NCBI RefSeq assembly: GCF_921293095.1
Contig: NC_060251.1
Coordinates: 97,946,566-98,010,565 of the forward strand
Length of the DNA: 64,000 bases
Reading direction: 5' to 3'
Origin: Ischnura elegans
Taxonomy: Eukaryota; Arthropoda; Insecta; Odonata; Coenagrionidae
The position numbers were made by a program, and so were the translations under genes. Below the pieces are notes generated by a model. The model worked only from the letters and a program-made list of their open reading frames with translations, did not search any database and had not been told where the DNA came from. Shown one piece after another: positions 34,310 to 44,866 of the stretch (position 1 is the stretch's first letter; the number at the start of each line of letters is the position of its first letter).

Positions 34310-35057
34310 CGCGCAGCTAGGAATTAAGGCTACTACTAACTAGGAATTAAGGCTACTAACATTTTACAGAAGACAACAGTACCAATAAATTTTCAATTGA
34401 CCCACTGGTTTAGAAGTTAGCAGAGGTTTGTGTTGTTTAAAAAAAACTCGTTAAAAACGTTAATTTTATTGGTATAAACAATTTGCTTTCGGCAAACTGC
34501 TAATAATAGATGTGGCTTCTTTACATAAAAATTGCAGGTTATATGAACGAAAAATACGGGAATGCCAAGCGCTCAAAGTTGGGCACTTGATTTTACGCGC
34601 AAAAAACGGGTACTTTTTTTGAAAAAAAAAATTAAGAACAGGAAATACTATTGCGCCGAAGATTTTTTTAAGTACATGATACAACGTATAAATATATTCT
34701 CTTTCATATGCTTTTTGTTGCATTGAAATTGATTGCTTCGTTTAGACGCAAGAGCTCCTCAAACTCGGGTATCTTGCTTTTTTTTACAGGCAGTAGGGGG
34801 TTTATAGGAGCTACTAATACTGGGGGGTATGGAATACGGGAAGTGCGGTTGTCCTCCCTCAAAAAAGTTTTAAGATACCTAAATGGTTCATTATAGTGAG
34901 TTTTATGGCCTTCAGTGGGATATTTTGTCAATCCTTACACTATTATATAAGTAATATTTATCCAATTAAGTAAAATGGATTAAATTTTAAAATTTCTCTG
35001 AGTTCTGGGGGATGGGGGGTTTCCCCCAAAACGCCCCCCTTGCTGCGCCACTGACTT
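34310..35057 (-). mobile_element. hAT-like element (family G), expanded by an insertion
   Basis: The left edge GGCGCGCAGCTAGGAATTAA and right edge CTTGCTGCGCCACTG are the family G ends in minus orientation. The central part matches 48900-49060 (GGATTAAATTTT, TTCTCTGAG). About 450 bp between 34340 and 34790 are foreign to the family and of unknown origin. A 19-bp word TAGGAATTAAGGCTACTA is repeated at 34319 and 34341. Confidence 0.6.
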
Positions 35058-35225
35058 ATGTAAAGTTACATGCCCAAGAAATTGAGAAGTATTCATTTGT
35101 TTTGATTGAAAAAACGGGATGGGGGTTTCCCCCAAACCCCCCCCCCTTGCTGCGCCACTGACTTATGTAAAGGTATATGCCCAAGAAATTGAGAAGTATT
35201 CATTTGTTTTGATTGAAAAAACGGT
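35003..35225 (+). repeat. Tandem duplication of about 110 bp
   Basis: A unit running from GGGTTTCCCCCAAA through TGCTGCGCCACTGACTTATG and GATTGAAAAAACGG occurs twice in tandem with few differences (mostly in the C run and AAAGTTACAT/AAAGGTATAT). It joins the hAT right end and about 85 bp of flank, so it arose after the hAT insertion. Confidence 0.85.
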
Positions 35226-35491
35226 ATAATGATCGGGCTGTAAATTGGTTCACGTGGTAAAGTACTTGAAACCGTATCGGCTCCGACTCAGTAAAAACAA
35301 AGAATATCCATTATAAATAAATACTATCACTGATAGAATTATCACACTGTTGATCGTCACACCTCCAAAAACGGTTATACCACTGAACTGTTGAGGGTGG
35401 CATAATGTTCTGAAACCATGGAGTGGTAATAATCCCACTGACAGCGCGTGGCGTTATTTATAATCGTTATGGTATAACGTTCTTCTTACCG

Positions 35492-35690
35492 ACCGGCTTC
35501 GGTGGCGGCGTGGCGTAGTCCGCTCCTGGCTAACGCCAGATCGAGGGTTCGAGCTCTACCTGCGCAGGTGGCCCCTATCAAGAGCCTGGATATTTCTGAT
35601 CGTCCTACGTTGTTATTCATTTGACTCCCCCGCTTTAGAGGCCTTAAATGAGCTGTTTCGGGAGGTGATGTTAATTAAAAATTTATATTC
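35492..35690 (+). mobile_element. tRNA-derived SINE, diverged
   Basis: CCGGCTTCGGTGGCGGCGTG begins the tRNA-like head. GAGGGTTCGAGCTCTACCTG carries box B. CAGGTGGCCCCTATCAAGAG and AGGCCTTAAATGAGCTGTTT follow the family body. The tail is AT-rich. Confidence 0.75.
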
Positions 35691-35848
35691 CACGGAAATC
35701 ATGATAACATTAAATCATGGTCGTAACCGGACTACATTTTATTTTATTTTATACTGTAAATGAAATATTCTATCGATAATGATAGGTTTCAATGGAGTAC
35801 TAAATATTCAGGCAATGTCTCCTCCCTCCATGGACCTCCCTCTTCAAT

Positions 35849-36508
35849 AGGGTGGTTCCTATTATTTTTTTATTACCTAAATCAAAAGATTATTACTCCT
35901 CGAGTACGTATTTCACGCTTTTAGATTTTTAAATGACGATATCTATTTTTCGCGATTAAATGAAAAGTGAAAATTTTCGAGCGCGCGAAAACGCGACGGC
36001 TAAGTATGAATGCCGGGAAATCTCCGTGTGACGTCGTTCTGGTTCCCGCTGCCACAAGTGAGGTCACCTTGGGGCGAGGCTTTGAGCGCTGATACGACGC
36101 AGGATTCTAGCAGGTAGCAGAGTACCCTGCTAGCTGGTAGCGCTTGGCTTAAATAAGGATTATTAATACCTTATCAAACAAAGAAAACTATCCGACCTTA
36201 GCCAGTTTTAATAGGTGATTATTAAGAGATGTTTCCCTGAGCTCTGTCCTTTATGCATGCATTGGTAATCTCAGACGATGTAAACCTCCAATCTACTCGT
36301 ATAGAAACTAGGTTCCTGTGACGCCACGTGGAGTGGCATCGCATGGGCGCCGATGTGGCCTTTTTCAAATGAGGATAAAATTGACCATTCCCATTGGTCT
36401 AAACCGGTATTTCTAAAACCAAATAATTTGTATATTATGAATACATTAATTGTGGGTAACGATTCGCAATCAATGCCTTTCGTTTTCTTTGATGAAGGAA
36501 ACTACCAT
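35849..36508 (+). mobile_element. TIR element family A, copy 2
   Basis: Begins AGGGTGGTTCC after AT and ends GGAAACTACC.T before AT. It has the full family body, including GACGATATCTATTTTTCGCG and CACGTGGAGTGGCATCGCAT. It abuts the LINE fragment to its right at the same point as the copy at 39305 (AT then TCACAATAAGGCCTT). Confidence 0.85.
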
Positions 36509-37205
36509 ATTCACAATAAGGCCTTCTGACCTACTCCCTTTCACTCTGTCTGAATATCCTAATCTCTTCCTTCCACGCCCTCGTTTAATCAACATTCTTC
36601 CCTCCAACACCGTTTTTATCACCCCCTCCCCGCTCAACACTCGCTCCATACATACCTTCTTTCTCCTCCGTGTCTCATCTAGAAGCTGCATCTCCTCTCC
36701 CACCATGTCCTGCACTTCGTCGTTCCTCCTCCTCTCCGTCCACTCCACCTTCTCCATTATTCCCCAGACCCTCGTCTTCACCGCCTCCAGTCTTCTCTCT
36801 AATTGTAAGTGTCCACATTTCCGCACCGTAAAGGCTGCATTCAAGATCAAACTCTTCACTAACCTTTTATTTGAACTCTTACAAAACGATCCTCTCAGAA
36901 GCTGCTGCCTTTTCATAAACGCCTCCCTTGCTAATGCAACTCTCTTCCTGGTGTTCTTACTGCTTTATCCGATTTCCTCGAATGTACTGCCCAAGTAGTT
37001 GAATCTTCCTCATGTTCCTAGGTCGCGATGCTTTACCAAACCGCATGACCTTGGTAGTCATGTGATTAATCTTCATGCCGCACTTCCCGCAACGCTTGTC
37101 GAACTCATTCACTAGAGCCGGTAGCCCTATTTTAGCGCGTGCAAATTTGTGGCCCCGTAAGCCGCCTAAAAGGCATGTGGCAGGGGGTGTTACGGCACCA
37201 GCCAT
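36509..37205 (-). mobile_element. LINE RT C-terminal part
   Basis: The minus strand encodes LPALVNEFDKRCGKCGMKIN, HMTTKVMRFGKASR (the post-YADD palm segment) at 36957-37205, then AAFTVRKCGHLQLERRLEAV, TRVWGIMEKVEWTERRRNDE, RRRKKVCMERVLSGEG and GRMLIKRGRGRKR down to 36520. A frame change separates the two. It is the same LINE family as 14545 and 39932. No catalytic residues remain. Confidence 0.8.
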
Positions 37206-37440
37206 TTACACATAAAAATGAATTGCTCTAACGAAGTTGGGACTAGCCTTTATTAAAGTCCTTTATGGTTCGGGGGAAAACGAATTCCCATATCTATACG
37301 TTTGGCGAAACGTCTCTCTTAATTTATCGCTTCTATCGGGCCTGGAAATATAGTGTGGCTCTAATATTTTATTCTCCGTGTCGCTCTTAAAGATATCCAT
37401 TCTCAATAGTTCAAGCAATCTAAGCCTGGCGCGCGTTATA
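37206..37440 (-). mobile_element. LINE C-terminal and tail fragment, CR1-like family
   Basis: The minus strand carries a LRLLELLRMDIFKSDTENKI-like segment and a Y.. SRPDRSDKLRETFRQTYR-like segment, matching 29060-29200. At its 3' side the shared tail GGTGCCGTAACACCCCCTGC overlaps the neighbouring fragment. Confidence 0.55.
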
Positions 37441-37699
37441 TGAAAAAGCCGTTACGGTTGGATCCATAAAGTGGAATGCGTTTGATTAAATATTTACAAA
37501 CAAAACTATCCTCGATTTTCAGTACTCCTATTTTTCTTTTTAACTTTGTTGAATGACATTTAAAATCGGAAAACATATTTGAAATAACCTTTCCGAAAAG
37601 AATTGTAATCCATAACCCTAGACGTGGACGCGGTTGTGGTCCCGGGCTCAAAGTGACTTTTGTGTTATGTTTCGACTTGCTTGTCATTTTTTTTTACAG

Positions 37700-38138
37700 C
37701 TAACTCCAGTAAGTGGACGAGTTTCTTATGTTTTCATAACGTTCTGTGTATGTTAATGGTCCACTGTGCTACATTTTTGAATAAGTCTTTAGGAGAAGAA
37801 ATGAATTGCCGAATAAAAAATACAGGGTTCCATTTAAAAAGGCATACCGCTGTTCATATCTTTGTAAATAAAAAAGCTACAGGGAAGGCAATCATGCTGA
37901 TTAATGTCCCCCTGACGGATAATGAACATTTGCTTGACACATTTTTGAATTTGCATCTGGACAAAAAGTTACTTCGGGTGGTCAAGATAAATGGGACACC
38001 CTGTAGAGAGGTCAAAGCATTTAGCTTCGTCTTATTGCCACTAAATACTGCGTTGCGCACCCTGAGCGGAAAAGTGCTCCATGCATCTGGACGCAGTAGG
38101 GCGTACCTCCACTCCATTCAACCATACTTCGTACTCGG
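37700..38138 (+). CDS. Possible exon of unknown gene
   Basis: A frame stays open from 37660 to 38295 (211 codons), the longest not explained by a transposon. A T-rich run ends in TTTACAG at about 37699 (acceptor-like) and CGGTGAGTGG near 38137 is donor-like, so about 146 codons could form an internal exon. The peptide includes LNKSLGEEMNCRIKNTG, AIMLINVPLTDNEHLLD and VLLPLNTALRTLSGKV. I recognise no family. It lies between a LINE fragment and a hAT-like end and could equally be a degraded element or chance. Confidence 0.2.
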
Positions 38139-38189
38139 TGAGTGGATCGAAACTAAACCATTGAAGGTGAACCACATGGTCCCTCTAGT

Positions 38190-38393
38190 GCGAAACATTA
38201 TCTGTGTTTCGTCTCTGAGTTTTAGTTTAGTTTCGACCCGAAGTAGTTTTGACTCCGATTTCGTTTCGACCCTGAGTTTAGCTCCATGGATTTAAGTCCA
38301 TTTCGTTTCGTTTCTACATTTCGCTCCCGGGAACGAAAATATTGATATTTTTTTCTGGTTTTGACTTTCGTTTCGTTTCTATTGCCATCCCTG
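38190..38393 (-). mobile_element. hAT-like end rich in GAAACGAAAC words
   Basis: On the minus strand the sequence begins CAGGGATGGCAATAGAAACG at 38393, a hAT-style terminus, followed by repeats of CGAAACGAAA and CGGAGTCAAAACTAC-like words. The other end is not clear, so the element is partial or its boundary is unresolved. Confidence 0.4.
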
Positions 38394-38908
38394 AAGGCAC
38401 GATAGAATTTGTGCATTAATTATGAGACAGTGCTTATTTTTGCGTCGAAGCTGAGGGGAATAGACTCATAACTAACGTTTCACCCAGTTTAACTGCATAC
38501 AAATATTCGTCATGAACGTATTCAGGGAATACGCATGTTGAACCCACCTTTTTCCACTTTCTGTCTCTGTTTTCCCTGGAGATTTTCTCCATTTTTTTCA
38601 TAGAAATTGAATTGGATGGATGAGGCAGATGCCAGCAGATACTTTATGGAGATCCATTATGAGATATGAAGTGAAGATATGAACACTTTGCACTTTCTAC
38701 ATTTTAAAAAATATTTTTTATGTGGGAAGTGCAAAGTGTATCACATCATATTTCATAGAAATTTCTTATTACACGTTTTTAGTAAGTCCCGAAAGTGAGA
38801 CTATAAGTAAATTTAGGACAACGGGAGTACCATTTGCCTACTTTATAGGGGAATAGCGTTTGGTTGGGTGAAATATCCACTCGTAAGATGATTCTACTGT
38901 GTTTCAGC

Positions 38909-39185
38909 CATTGGCGCAGCGAGGGGGGAGTTTTGGGGGATAAACCCCCCCAGAGCTCAGAGAAATTTAAAATTTTAATCAATTTTATTTAATTGAATAA
39001 ATAATACTCATTGAATAGTGTATAGATTAATAAAATATCCCTCAGAAAGCCGTAAAACTCACCATTTTGAACGGTTTTTCGTTCATATTTTCTGGCACCT
39101 CCCGCTTACCCGGGCGGGTATGCCACACCCACAGACCAGTTTTACCTAAAACCCCGCCTAGACTTAATTCCAAGCTGAGCCCCTG
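38909..39185 (+). mobile_element. hAT-like element (family G) with perfect 8-bp duplication
   Basis: GTTTCAGC flanks the unit (38901-38908 and 39186-39193). The ends CATTGGCGCAGCG and AAGCTGAGCCCCTG are inverted. The body is shared with 61182-61484 (TTAATAAAATATCCCTCAGA). No transposase. A good reference copy of the family. Confidence 0.9.
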
Positions 39186-39304
39186 GTTTCAGCTATGATA
39201 TAACGACGTCCTCTTTACGAAGAGGGAGTTGCTCATGAGAAGGTTTAATGGCTACAAACAAATATACGTTCCCCACCCAAGATCTAAGTCCTTATCGCAT
39301 CAAT

Positions 39305-39931
39305 AGGGTGGTTTCCTAATATTTTTTTATTGCCTAAGTAGTAAGATAAGTACGCATTTCACGCTCTTATATTGCTAAATGATGATATATATTTTTCGCG
39401 ATGAAATGAATAGCGAACAATTTCAAGCACGCGAAAACGCGACGGATAAGTATTAATGCTGGGAAAAGCCCTTGTGACGTCATTCTGGATCCGGCAGCCG
39501 CTGTGTGAGACCACCTTGTTGAGAGGCTATGAGTGCCGCTATGATGCAGCCTGCTAGCAGGTAGCGCTTGGCTTAAATAAGGATTAATAATACTCTATCA
39601 AACGAAGAAAACTTTCCGACCTTAGGCAATTTTAGTAGGTGATTATTAAGACATGTTTCCCTGAGCTCTGTGCCTTATGGATGCACTGGTAATCTCAGAC
39701 GATGTAGAACACCTATCTAATCGTATGGAATCTAGGTCCCTGTGACGTCACGTAGAGTGGCATCGCATGGGCGCCAATCTGGCCTTTTTCAAAAGCAGTT
39801 AAAATTGACCATTAACATTCGTCTAAACTGGGATTTCTATAACCAAATAATTAGTATATTATGAATACACTAATGGTGGATAACGAATCGCAATCAATGC
39901 CTTTCGTTTTCTTTGATGAAGAAACTACCCT
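39305..39931 (+). mobile_element. TIR element family A, copy 3
   Basis: AGGGTGGTTTCC to GAAACTACCCT between AT dinucleotides. The body is colinear with copies 2, 4 and 5. The same LINE fragment follows on the right as for copy 2. Confidence 0.88.
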
Positions 39932-40262
39932 ATTCACAATAAGGCCTTCTGACCTACTCCCTTTCACTCTATCTGAATATCCTAATCTCTTCCTTCCAAG
40001 CCCTCGTTTAATCAACATTCTTCCCTCCAACACCGTTTTTATCACCCCCTCCCCGCTCGGCACTCGCTCCATACATACCTTCTTTCTCCTCTGTGTCTCA
40101 TCTAGAAGCTGCCTCTCCTCTCCCACCATGTCCTGCACTTCGTCGTTCCTCCTCCTCTCCGTCCACTCCACCTTCTCCATTATTCTCCAGACCCTCGTCT
40201 TCAACGCCTCCAGTCTTCTCTCTAAGTGTCCGCATTTCCGCACCGCAAAGGGCTACATTTAA
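39932..40262 (-). mobile_element. LINE C-terminal fragment adjoining family A
   Basis: The minus strand encodes MRKCGHLERRLEALKTRVWR, MEKVEWTERRRNDEVQDMVG, ETQRRKKVCMERVPSGEG and RGLGRKRLGYSDRVKG. It is about 95 percent alike with 36520-36830, including the junction with family A. The 40263-40929 sequence to the right has no recognised features. Confidence 0.8.
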
Positions 40263-40929
40263 GATCGAACTCTTCACTAACCTTTTATTTTAAATCTTAC
40301 ATAACGATCCTCTCCTTCCTCTGCGTTCCATTTCACTGTCTATACCCTGTTTTTGCATTTATGTATAAGCGGCTGGCAAATTTCTCATCAAACATAACAG
40401 GCATTACCAATAATTTGAGGGAAATGAAAGTAACTTTCATGAATTCACCATTTGCTTCGGCTCATATTTTTTTAAATTACGTCATATTGTTGATGGCATA
40501 CATTTTTCATGTTATTCCCAGGCACTATGTCATTACACCTAAACCAAACAAATCCAGTGACGCAAAAAGTGAAACGGAACGTGATCCTTTTCTGTTGGTG
40601 AAAGCCTAGCTGCTATTGCCTTTGGCTTCAGTAGGTAGTGAGGAATATAATGGTTTTTATGTGCCCCAAATTCCATGCTACTATTCAATGGTCAATGAAA
40701 TTCCCATGCCAATGCGAATTTCAAAAGCAGTCACTGGAGGCGTGAGGTTGAAAAGAATAAATTGACTCTCGCTGTATTTATGAGCAACTGGGTAGGGAGG
40801 AGTGTTTCGACTCTAACTTTATTGTTGATTTGCCATTATTTACTTTATAGCATACCTACGTCTTTCGTTGAGTCAAGTAATAGTGCACGTTGATAGCCAG
40901 TTTTATTATCCGCAAAGACAGTGACAAGG

Positions 40930-42065
40930 AGTGTGGGGAACTCATATAAGAAATATTTGGGGCAGGTACCTGAAGAAGCTAGAATCCGTAAAGCGTTTTA
41001 AAGAAAGATTTTCGAATGAAAGAGAAAAAGAGAGGTGCTATTTCGCACTCATCCGGACACACCTTGAATATGCAGCGAGCGTATCGGATTCGGCACAGAA
41101 AGACTTAATCGGTAAACTTAATAGAATATATAGGAAAGCTGCCCGAGTACAGAAAGCGTAGGTAACACATATGGGCATTTCCACTAAAATGTCAACTTTT
41201 TCTCTAAAATTAAAATTTAGGCTGGAAATATTTTATCTTGATAAATCAACAGTTAAATGATTGAATTTTATGAAATCAGCATTGGATTTGCTCAAACAAC
41301 TTAGTTACTCATTTGGTGATTGTTTAATTCTAGATGGCTGCCAGAGATTTGTTATGAACTATTTCATTATAGTTTACAGAGTAATATTTATCAACAAACA
41401 ACATAAGCAGTATTCTATTGCATTGTGGGTCTTGTGTAGTATAGCTTTGGCAACGTTTTGAAACAAATATCAACTTTAATACACAATGTACACAGATTTT
41501 AAAATACGGATATAAGTGAACATGAATAATTGGTAATTCCGTCACGAAAACTCTAAATTGTTTTTATTGTACCATAAATTTATAATAGAGTGATTTTATT
41601 TTACTCCTAGAAAGGTAGGTTCAGACATCCTTTAAGGTCTTAAAATTAGATTCTCTAAAAAATGCTTCATCGAGGCCACATAGCAGCGTGACGGAATTAC
41701 TGCGACAGAATTACCTAAAATTACCACTTACTTGTTAGATTCACAGAGTTTGAAGATGTTTGACATCATTACACATAGGAGGTTGACCTGGGAGTAATTC
41801 CGTCACATTTTAATTTTGGGCATATTTAGAAGGTATTTCTATAATTAATTTTGTTTCTGTACATGAAAATCACTTTCATAAATGTTTTTTGACCATGCAC
41901 AGTTAGAATTTTTGTAATTACTATGTATTTTAAAATTTTATCGAAATATCCAATTGCATAGTTTTCTCTAAAAGTAATTCCGTCACAAATGGAATTGCCC
42001 ATATGTTAAAAAAATAGGCTTGGAGATGCTGGAGGTTCGGAAACTGCGCGCTGCTAGATCAATCT
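40930..42065 (+). mobile_element. CR1-like LINE fragment with a TIR element inside
   Basis: The left piece encodes FKERFSNEREKERCYFALIR, THLEYAAS, DLIGKLNRIYRKAARVQK. The frame resumes at 42000 as LKKIGLEMLEVRKLRAARS. An 826-bp element with a CATATG duplication separates them. The order matches the uninterrupted fragments at 28900 and 44060. Confidence 0.75.
41174..41999. mobile_element. TIR element with 6-bp duplication and repeated inner motif
   Basis: CATATG occurs at 41168-41173 and 42000-42005. The ends GGCATTTCCA and TGGAATTGCC are inverted with one mismatch. The word TAATTCCGTCAC is present near 41537, 41793 and 41979 and inverted near 41692 (GTGACGGAATTA), as transposase-binding subterminal repeats often are. 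There are no long frames. The superfamily is not recognised. Confidence 0.65.
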
Positions 42066-42069
42066 AAGC

Positions 42070-42745
42070 TACTAAAATCAACAAAAAGAAGACTAATTTA
42101 TTTGAATGCAGCAGAAGAGAGGAGGCTAAGTCAAAGATTAACCTAGGAAAGCATGAGATTGAAGAGGAGAAAGAGCTTTCTTACCTGGGAAGCCGAATTA
42201 CCAACGATGGACAAAGCAAGAAAGAAATAGACAGTAGAATAGCTCAGGCGAAGAGGGCTTTCTACAAAAAGAAGTATCTTCTTACAAATGAGAATGCAAA
42301 AGAAACAATTCATCAGGTGCTACGTATGGAATATGTTTCTCTATGGCAGGGAGGCTTGGACGTTGACAGCAGCAGAGAAGTCAGGAGCGGAAGCATTTTA
42401 AATGTGGTGCAACCGAAGAATGATGAAGATAAAATGGATCGACCGTGAAAGTAACGAGGAAGTGCTAAGAAGAGCGGGATAAAAGAGAAGTCTGCTAAAA
42501 ACCATAAGCATAAGAAGCAGAACTTCGATGGCCACATTTGGATGCATGATGGCCTGATGAAGACAATCGTTGAAGGACAGTTAGAAGAGGAGAAGGGCAA
42601 GGGACGGCCCCGAATGAGTTACATAGGACAGGTTGCAAAGGATAGTAATAGCAATAAGTTGCATAGGATGTAATAGAGAAGAAATACGCCGCTATGAAAA
42701 TGCTAGCGGATATGAGGGAGGAATGGAGAGCTGCGTCAAACCAAT
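42070..42745 (+). mobile_element. LINE C-terminal part, second family
   Basis: The plus strand reads LGKHEIEEEKELSYLGSRIT, NDGQSKKEIDSRIAQAKRAF, KKKYLLTNENAKETIH, then in another frame WCNRRMMKIKWIDRESNEEV, LRRAG and later MKTIVEGQLEEEKGKGRPRM. This follows the canonical order after the RT palm in endonuclease-RT LINEs. Frame changes and stops show it is dead. Confidence 0.85.
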
Positions 42746-42750
42746 CTTAA

Positions 42751-43196
42751 GCCTGAATCACACGATAATTTTTTTTCGTCGCGAAAGTAATCACTATCGC
42801 GATCACTTTTCCCGTCGCGAAAAGCGATCGCTCTAGTGATCATTTTTCTGAATCACACGGTCACTCCCGCCGTCGCTTTTCACGTCATTTCCAATATCAC
42901 AGCTCGTTGTCATAGGACCCGCATCACGAAAATATATAGCGTGTTTGTTTATCTATGTCGTTCCCACAATTGTCAAACGTTGCGCAGCTATCGCTCCATA
43001 CGGGCATGCGTTCTGATTGGCTGATATGGGGCTTTAGTTACGGTTTAGCGACGGAAAAAGCGACCGGACTAGTGATGAAAAATAGCGATGGGAATCCTCA
43101 TCGCGAACGCGAAAAACAATTGCCGGCGACGATCATTTCGCCTAGTGATCGCGATAGTGATCACTTGGCGAAAAAAAATGATCGTGTGATTCAGGC
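42751..43196. mobile_element. piggyBac-type MITE with TTAA duplication
   Basis: TTAA at 42747-42750 and 43197-43200 flanks the ends GCCTGAATCACACGAT and ATCGTGTGATTCAGGC. Inner words such as GCGATAGTGATCAC are also inverted (CTATCGCGATCACTTT near the left), giving arms of over 100 bp. It cuts off the 3' end of the LINE to its left. Non-coding. Confidence 0.88.
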
Positions 43197-43229
43197 TTAA
43201 GCATTGTTGACTAATGATGATAATTTATT

Positions 43230-43590
43230 CCGTTACACTACTACTAAATAAAGCAAGAGAGATAGATTGTAGAACGGACAGAACAGAACATCGAATGTCA
43301 TTTTTTCCACGATCAATAAGAGATTATAACGGCAGCAATAGAACTCGTAAATAGATTGCATGACTTGTAGTGTAGCCTACTAACCTATGTAAAAATTAAT
43401 GCATGTTTCTTAATTCAATTATTATTTCTAACAGCATATAGTAGTATAGTTTGTTATTATACGGGACGTTTCTTGGACGGTGTGGTGTGCATGTGGGAGT
43501 CCAAATGCATGCTGCATGCTGGTGATTGATCACCCCCTGCCAAACACCCTAGAGGTGGCTCGCAGGGTATTATGTAGATGTAGACTACTA
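43230..43590 (+). mobile_element. LINE 3' terminal region
   Basis: From TTTTCCACGATCAATAAGAG and ACGGCAGCAATAG through TATATGCTG-like and GGTGATTGATCACCCCCTGC to GGGTATTATGTAGATGTAGA. It is the best copy of the tail shared by a dozen fragments. The coding end overlaps the one at 27420-27480 (FSTINVRL). Confidence 0.75.
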
Positions 43591-43698
43591 TGTTTAACAG
43601 GTTTTGCAGTCAGCAAATTCGATAACCAATTTGAGATATCATAAAAATATTGTAGTGATAAAATTGATTTAACTATACTAACAATTGTGAAAAAATTT

Positions 43699-43780
43699 CG
43701 CTGCGGACAGGATTCGAACCTGCGCGGGAAGAACCCATTGGATTTCAAGTCCAACTCCTTAACCACTCGGACACCACAGC
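43699..43780 (-). tRNA. tRNA-Ser (TGA)
   Basis: Minus-strand cloverleaf with acceptor GCTGTGG/CCGCAGC, anticodon stem TTGGA/TCCAA and loop CTTGAAA (anticodon TGA, U33 present). The long variable arm (TGGGTTCTTCCCGCG) typical of serine tRNAs is present, with T arm CAGG TTCGAAT CCTG and discriminator G. 82 bases, no intron. It appears functional. The 3' flank is shared with the copy at 61944. Confidence 0.96.
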
Positions 43781-43864
43781 TTGATATTGATACGTAAATT
43801 CATCAATAAGCAATTCTTTTCAAGCATAAGTTTTTCTATTTTTGATTTCACTATTCAACATGAA

Positions 43865-44290
43865 AACTTTACTACTGGTGGTACTGGATGAAAAATAGAT
43901 TTAAAGAAGGCGAACTAAGCACAGGAAAAAAAACAATGCCCCACAATATTTAGGTCAAATCTTAATAAAAGTGTATTTCCCGTTCTGCAGTGGCTACATT
44001 ACCACGTGATTAACGGTCTACATTAAATAAAACTTGTTACATATTTAACACTCTTTATTATCCTCGTAAAAAACTGCTACAGAAAACGTTACACCGATGT
44101 TAAACGAATAAGGCTGGCAGCCGCTAGAGAGTTGGGGGTTGCGCGCTAGGCTTAGATTGCATGAGCAACTGAGAATGAGATAATAAATTAAGATTAATAT
44201 TCTGCCGACCGGATAGGAATGAGAGTACGTTTTCCTGGAGCACTTAAGGACAATAATAAATGCAAGGCGGAACTTCGTCAAAGCATTTCC
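43865..44290 (+). mobile_element. Repeat L joined to CR1-like LINE piece
   Basis: GGTGGTACTGGATG through AATAAAACTTGTTAC (43865-44045) recurs at 55530-55670 and 63130-63290. It is followed here and at 63290 by a LINE C-terminal remnant (CYRKRYTDVKRIRLAAAREL, LRLHEQLRMR). The shared junction at two loci suggests repeat L belongs to, or was carried with, this LINE. Confidence 0.55.
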
Positions 44291-44770
44291 TTTCTAAGAT
44301 TTCTTGGACATTTCACACTTACTTATACCACTACTTTTTTATATAACGTGACCCGGATTTCGACGAGTAGTCATCATCTTCAGGCGTAAGTTATGATGTA
44401 TTCATCTCTTTATTGTAACCAAGTTACCTAACGGAGGAAGAGATGAATTTTAAAACAGACGCCAGAATGGGGGAAAAGGATGGGTAAAGATATTCGTTTA
44501 TCAGAGTGCTGTTCTGACTTTCAATAATTTTTAAAATTTCCAGCTTCTCTCGGGAGTCTAATTCACGGCGAATATATAAAAAAGTGTATTCTCCAAGAAA
44601 TCTTATAATGGAATACCACAAGGTTAAGAAAGAGTTAGTGAATTTCATTTCCTTTCTGTTTTCAACCGGTTGGTTTCCTAAAAGCTCCCGCCACGCGCCT
44701 ATTGAGGCGGCTTGTGATGAAGTATGTAGATGTAGACCGTTAAGCACGTGGTAATGTAGCCACTGCAGAA
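43983..44770. repeat. Distant 40-bp inverted repeat
   Basis: TTCTGCAGTGGCTACATTACC at 43983 and its complement GGTAATGTAGCCACTGCAGAA at 44750 belong to arms of about 40 bp (43983-44022 and 44730-44770) that differ at about one position. They enclose about 700 bp holding LINE material and the hairpin motif at 44339. They may be the ends of an unrecognised element or a local inversion. Confidence 0.6.
44339..44392 (-). ncRNA. Hammerhead-like hairpin module, single copy
   Basis: The minus strand reads ACGC, CTGAAGA, T, stem GATGA/TCGTC, GAAA, TCCGGGT, C, ACGT. The core CTGANGA and GAAA match the hammerhead consensus apart from one extra base before helix II. Outer bases pair after one mismatch. 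It is not part of a visible foldback. Confidence 0.4.
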
Positions 44771-44866
44771 ACTTGGAGATGTCTTGAAGACGGTTTTGGT
44801 AAGGGTTATAAAACAAGGTTGATGACATTTTTACAACTGGAATGGAAACCCGGTGCTGACTTCATC
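44424..44866. other. LINE-tail scrap, otherwise nothing recognised
   Basis: Contains the right arm of the distant inverted repeat and a degenerate LINE tail (GGCGGCTTGTGATGAAGTAT, GTAGATGTAGAC). The minus frame at 44424-44828 (134 codons) resembles nothing I know. Confidence 0.35.

Noticed and set aside
36450-36998. 182-codon plus-strand frame
   Set aside because: It is the antisense shadow of the LINE C-terminal coding region.
39861-40262. 133-codon plus-strand frame
   Set aside because: Antisense shadow of a LINE fragment joined to family A sequence.
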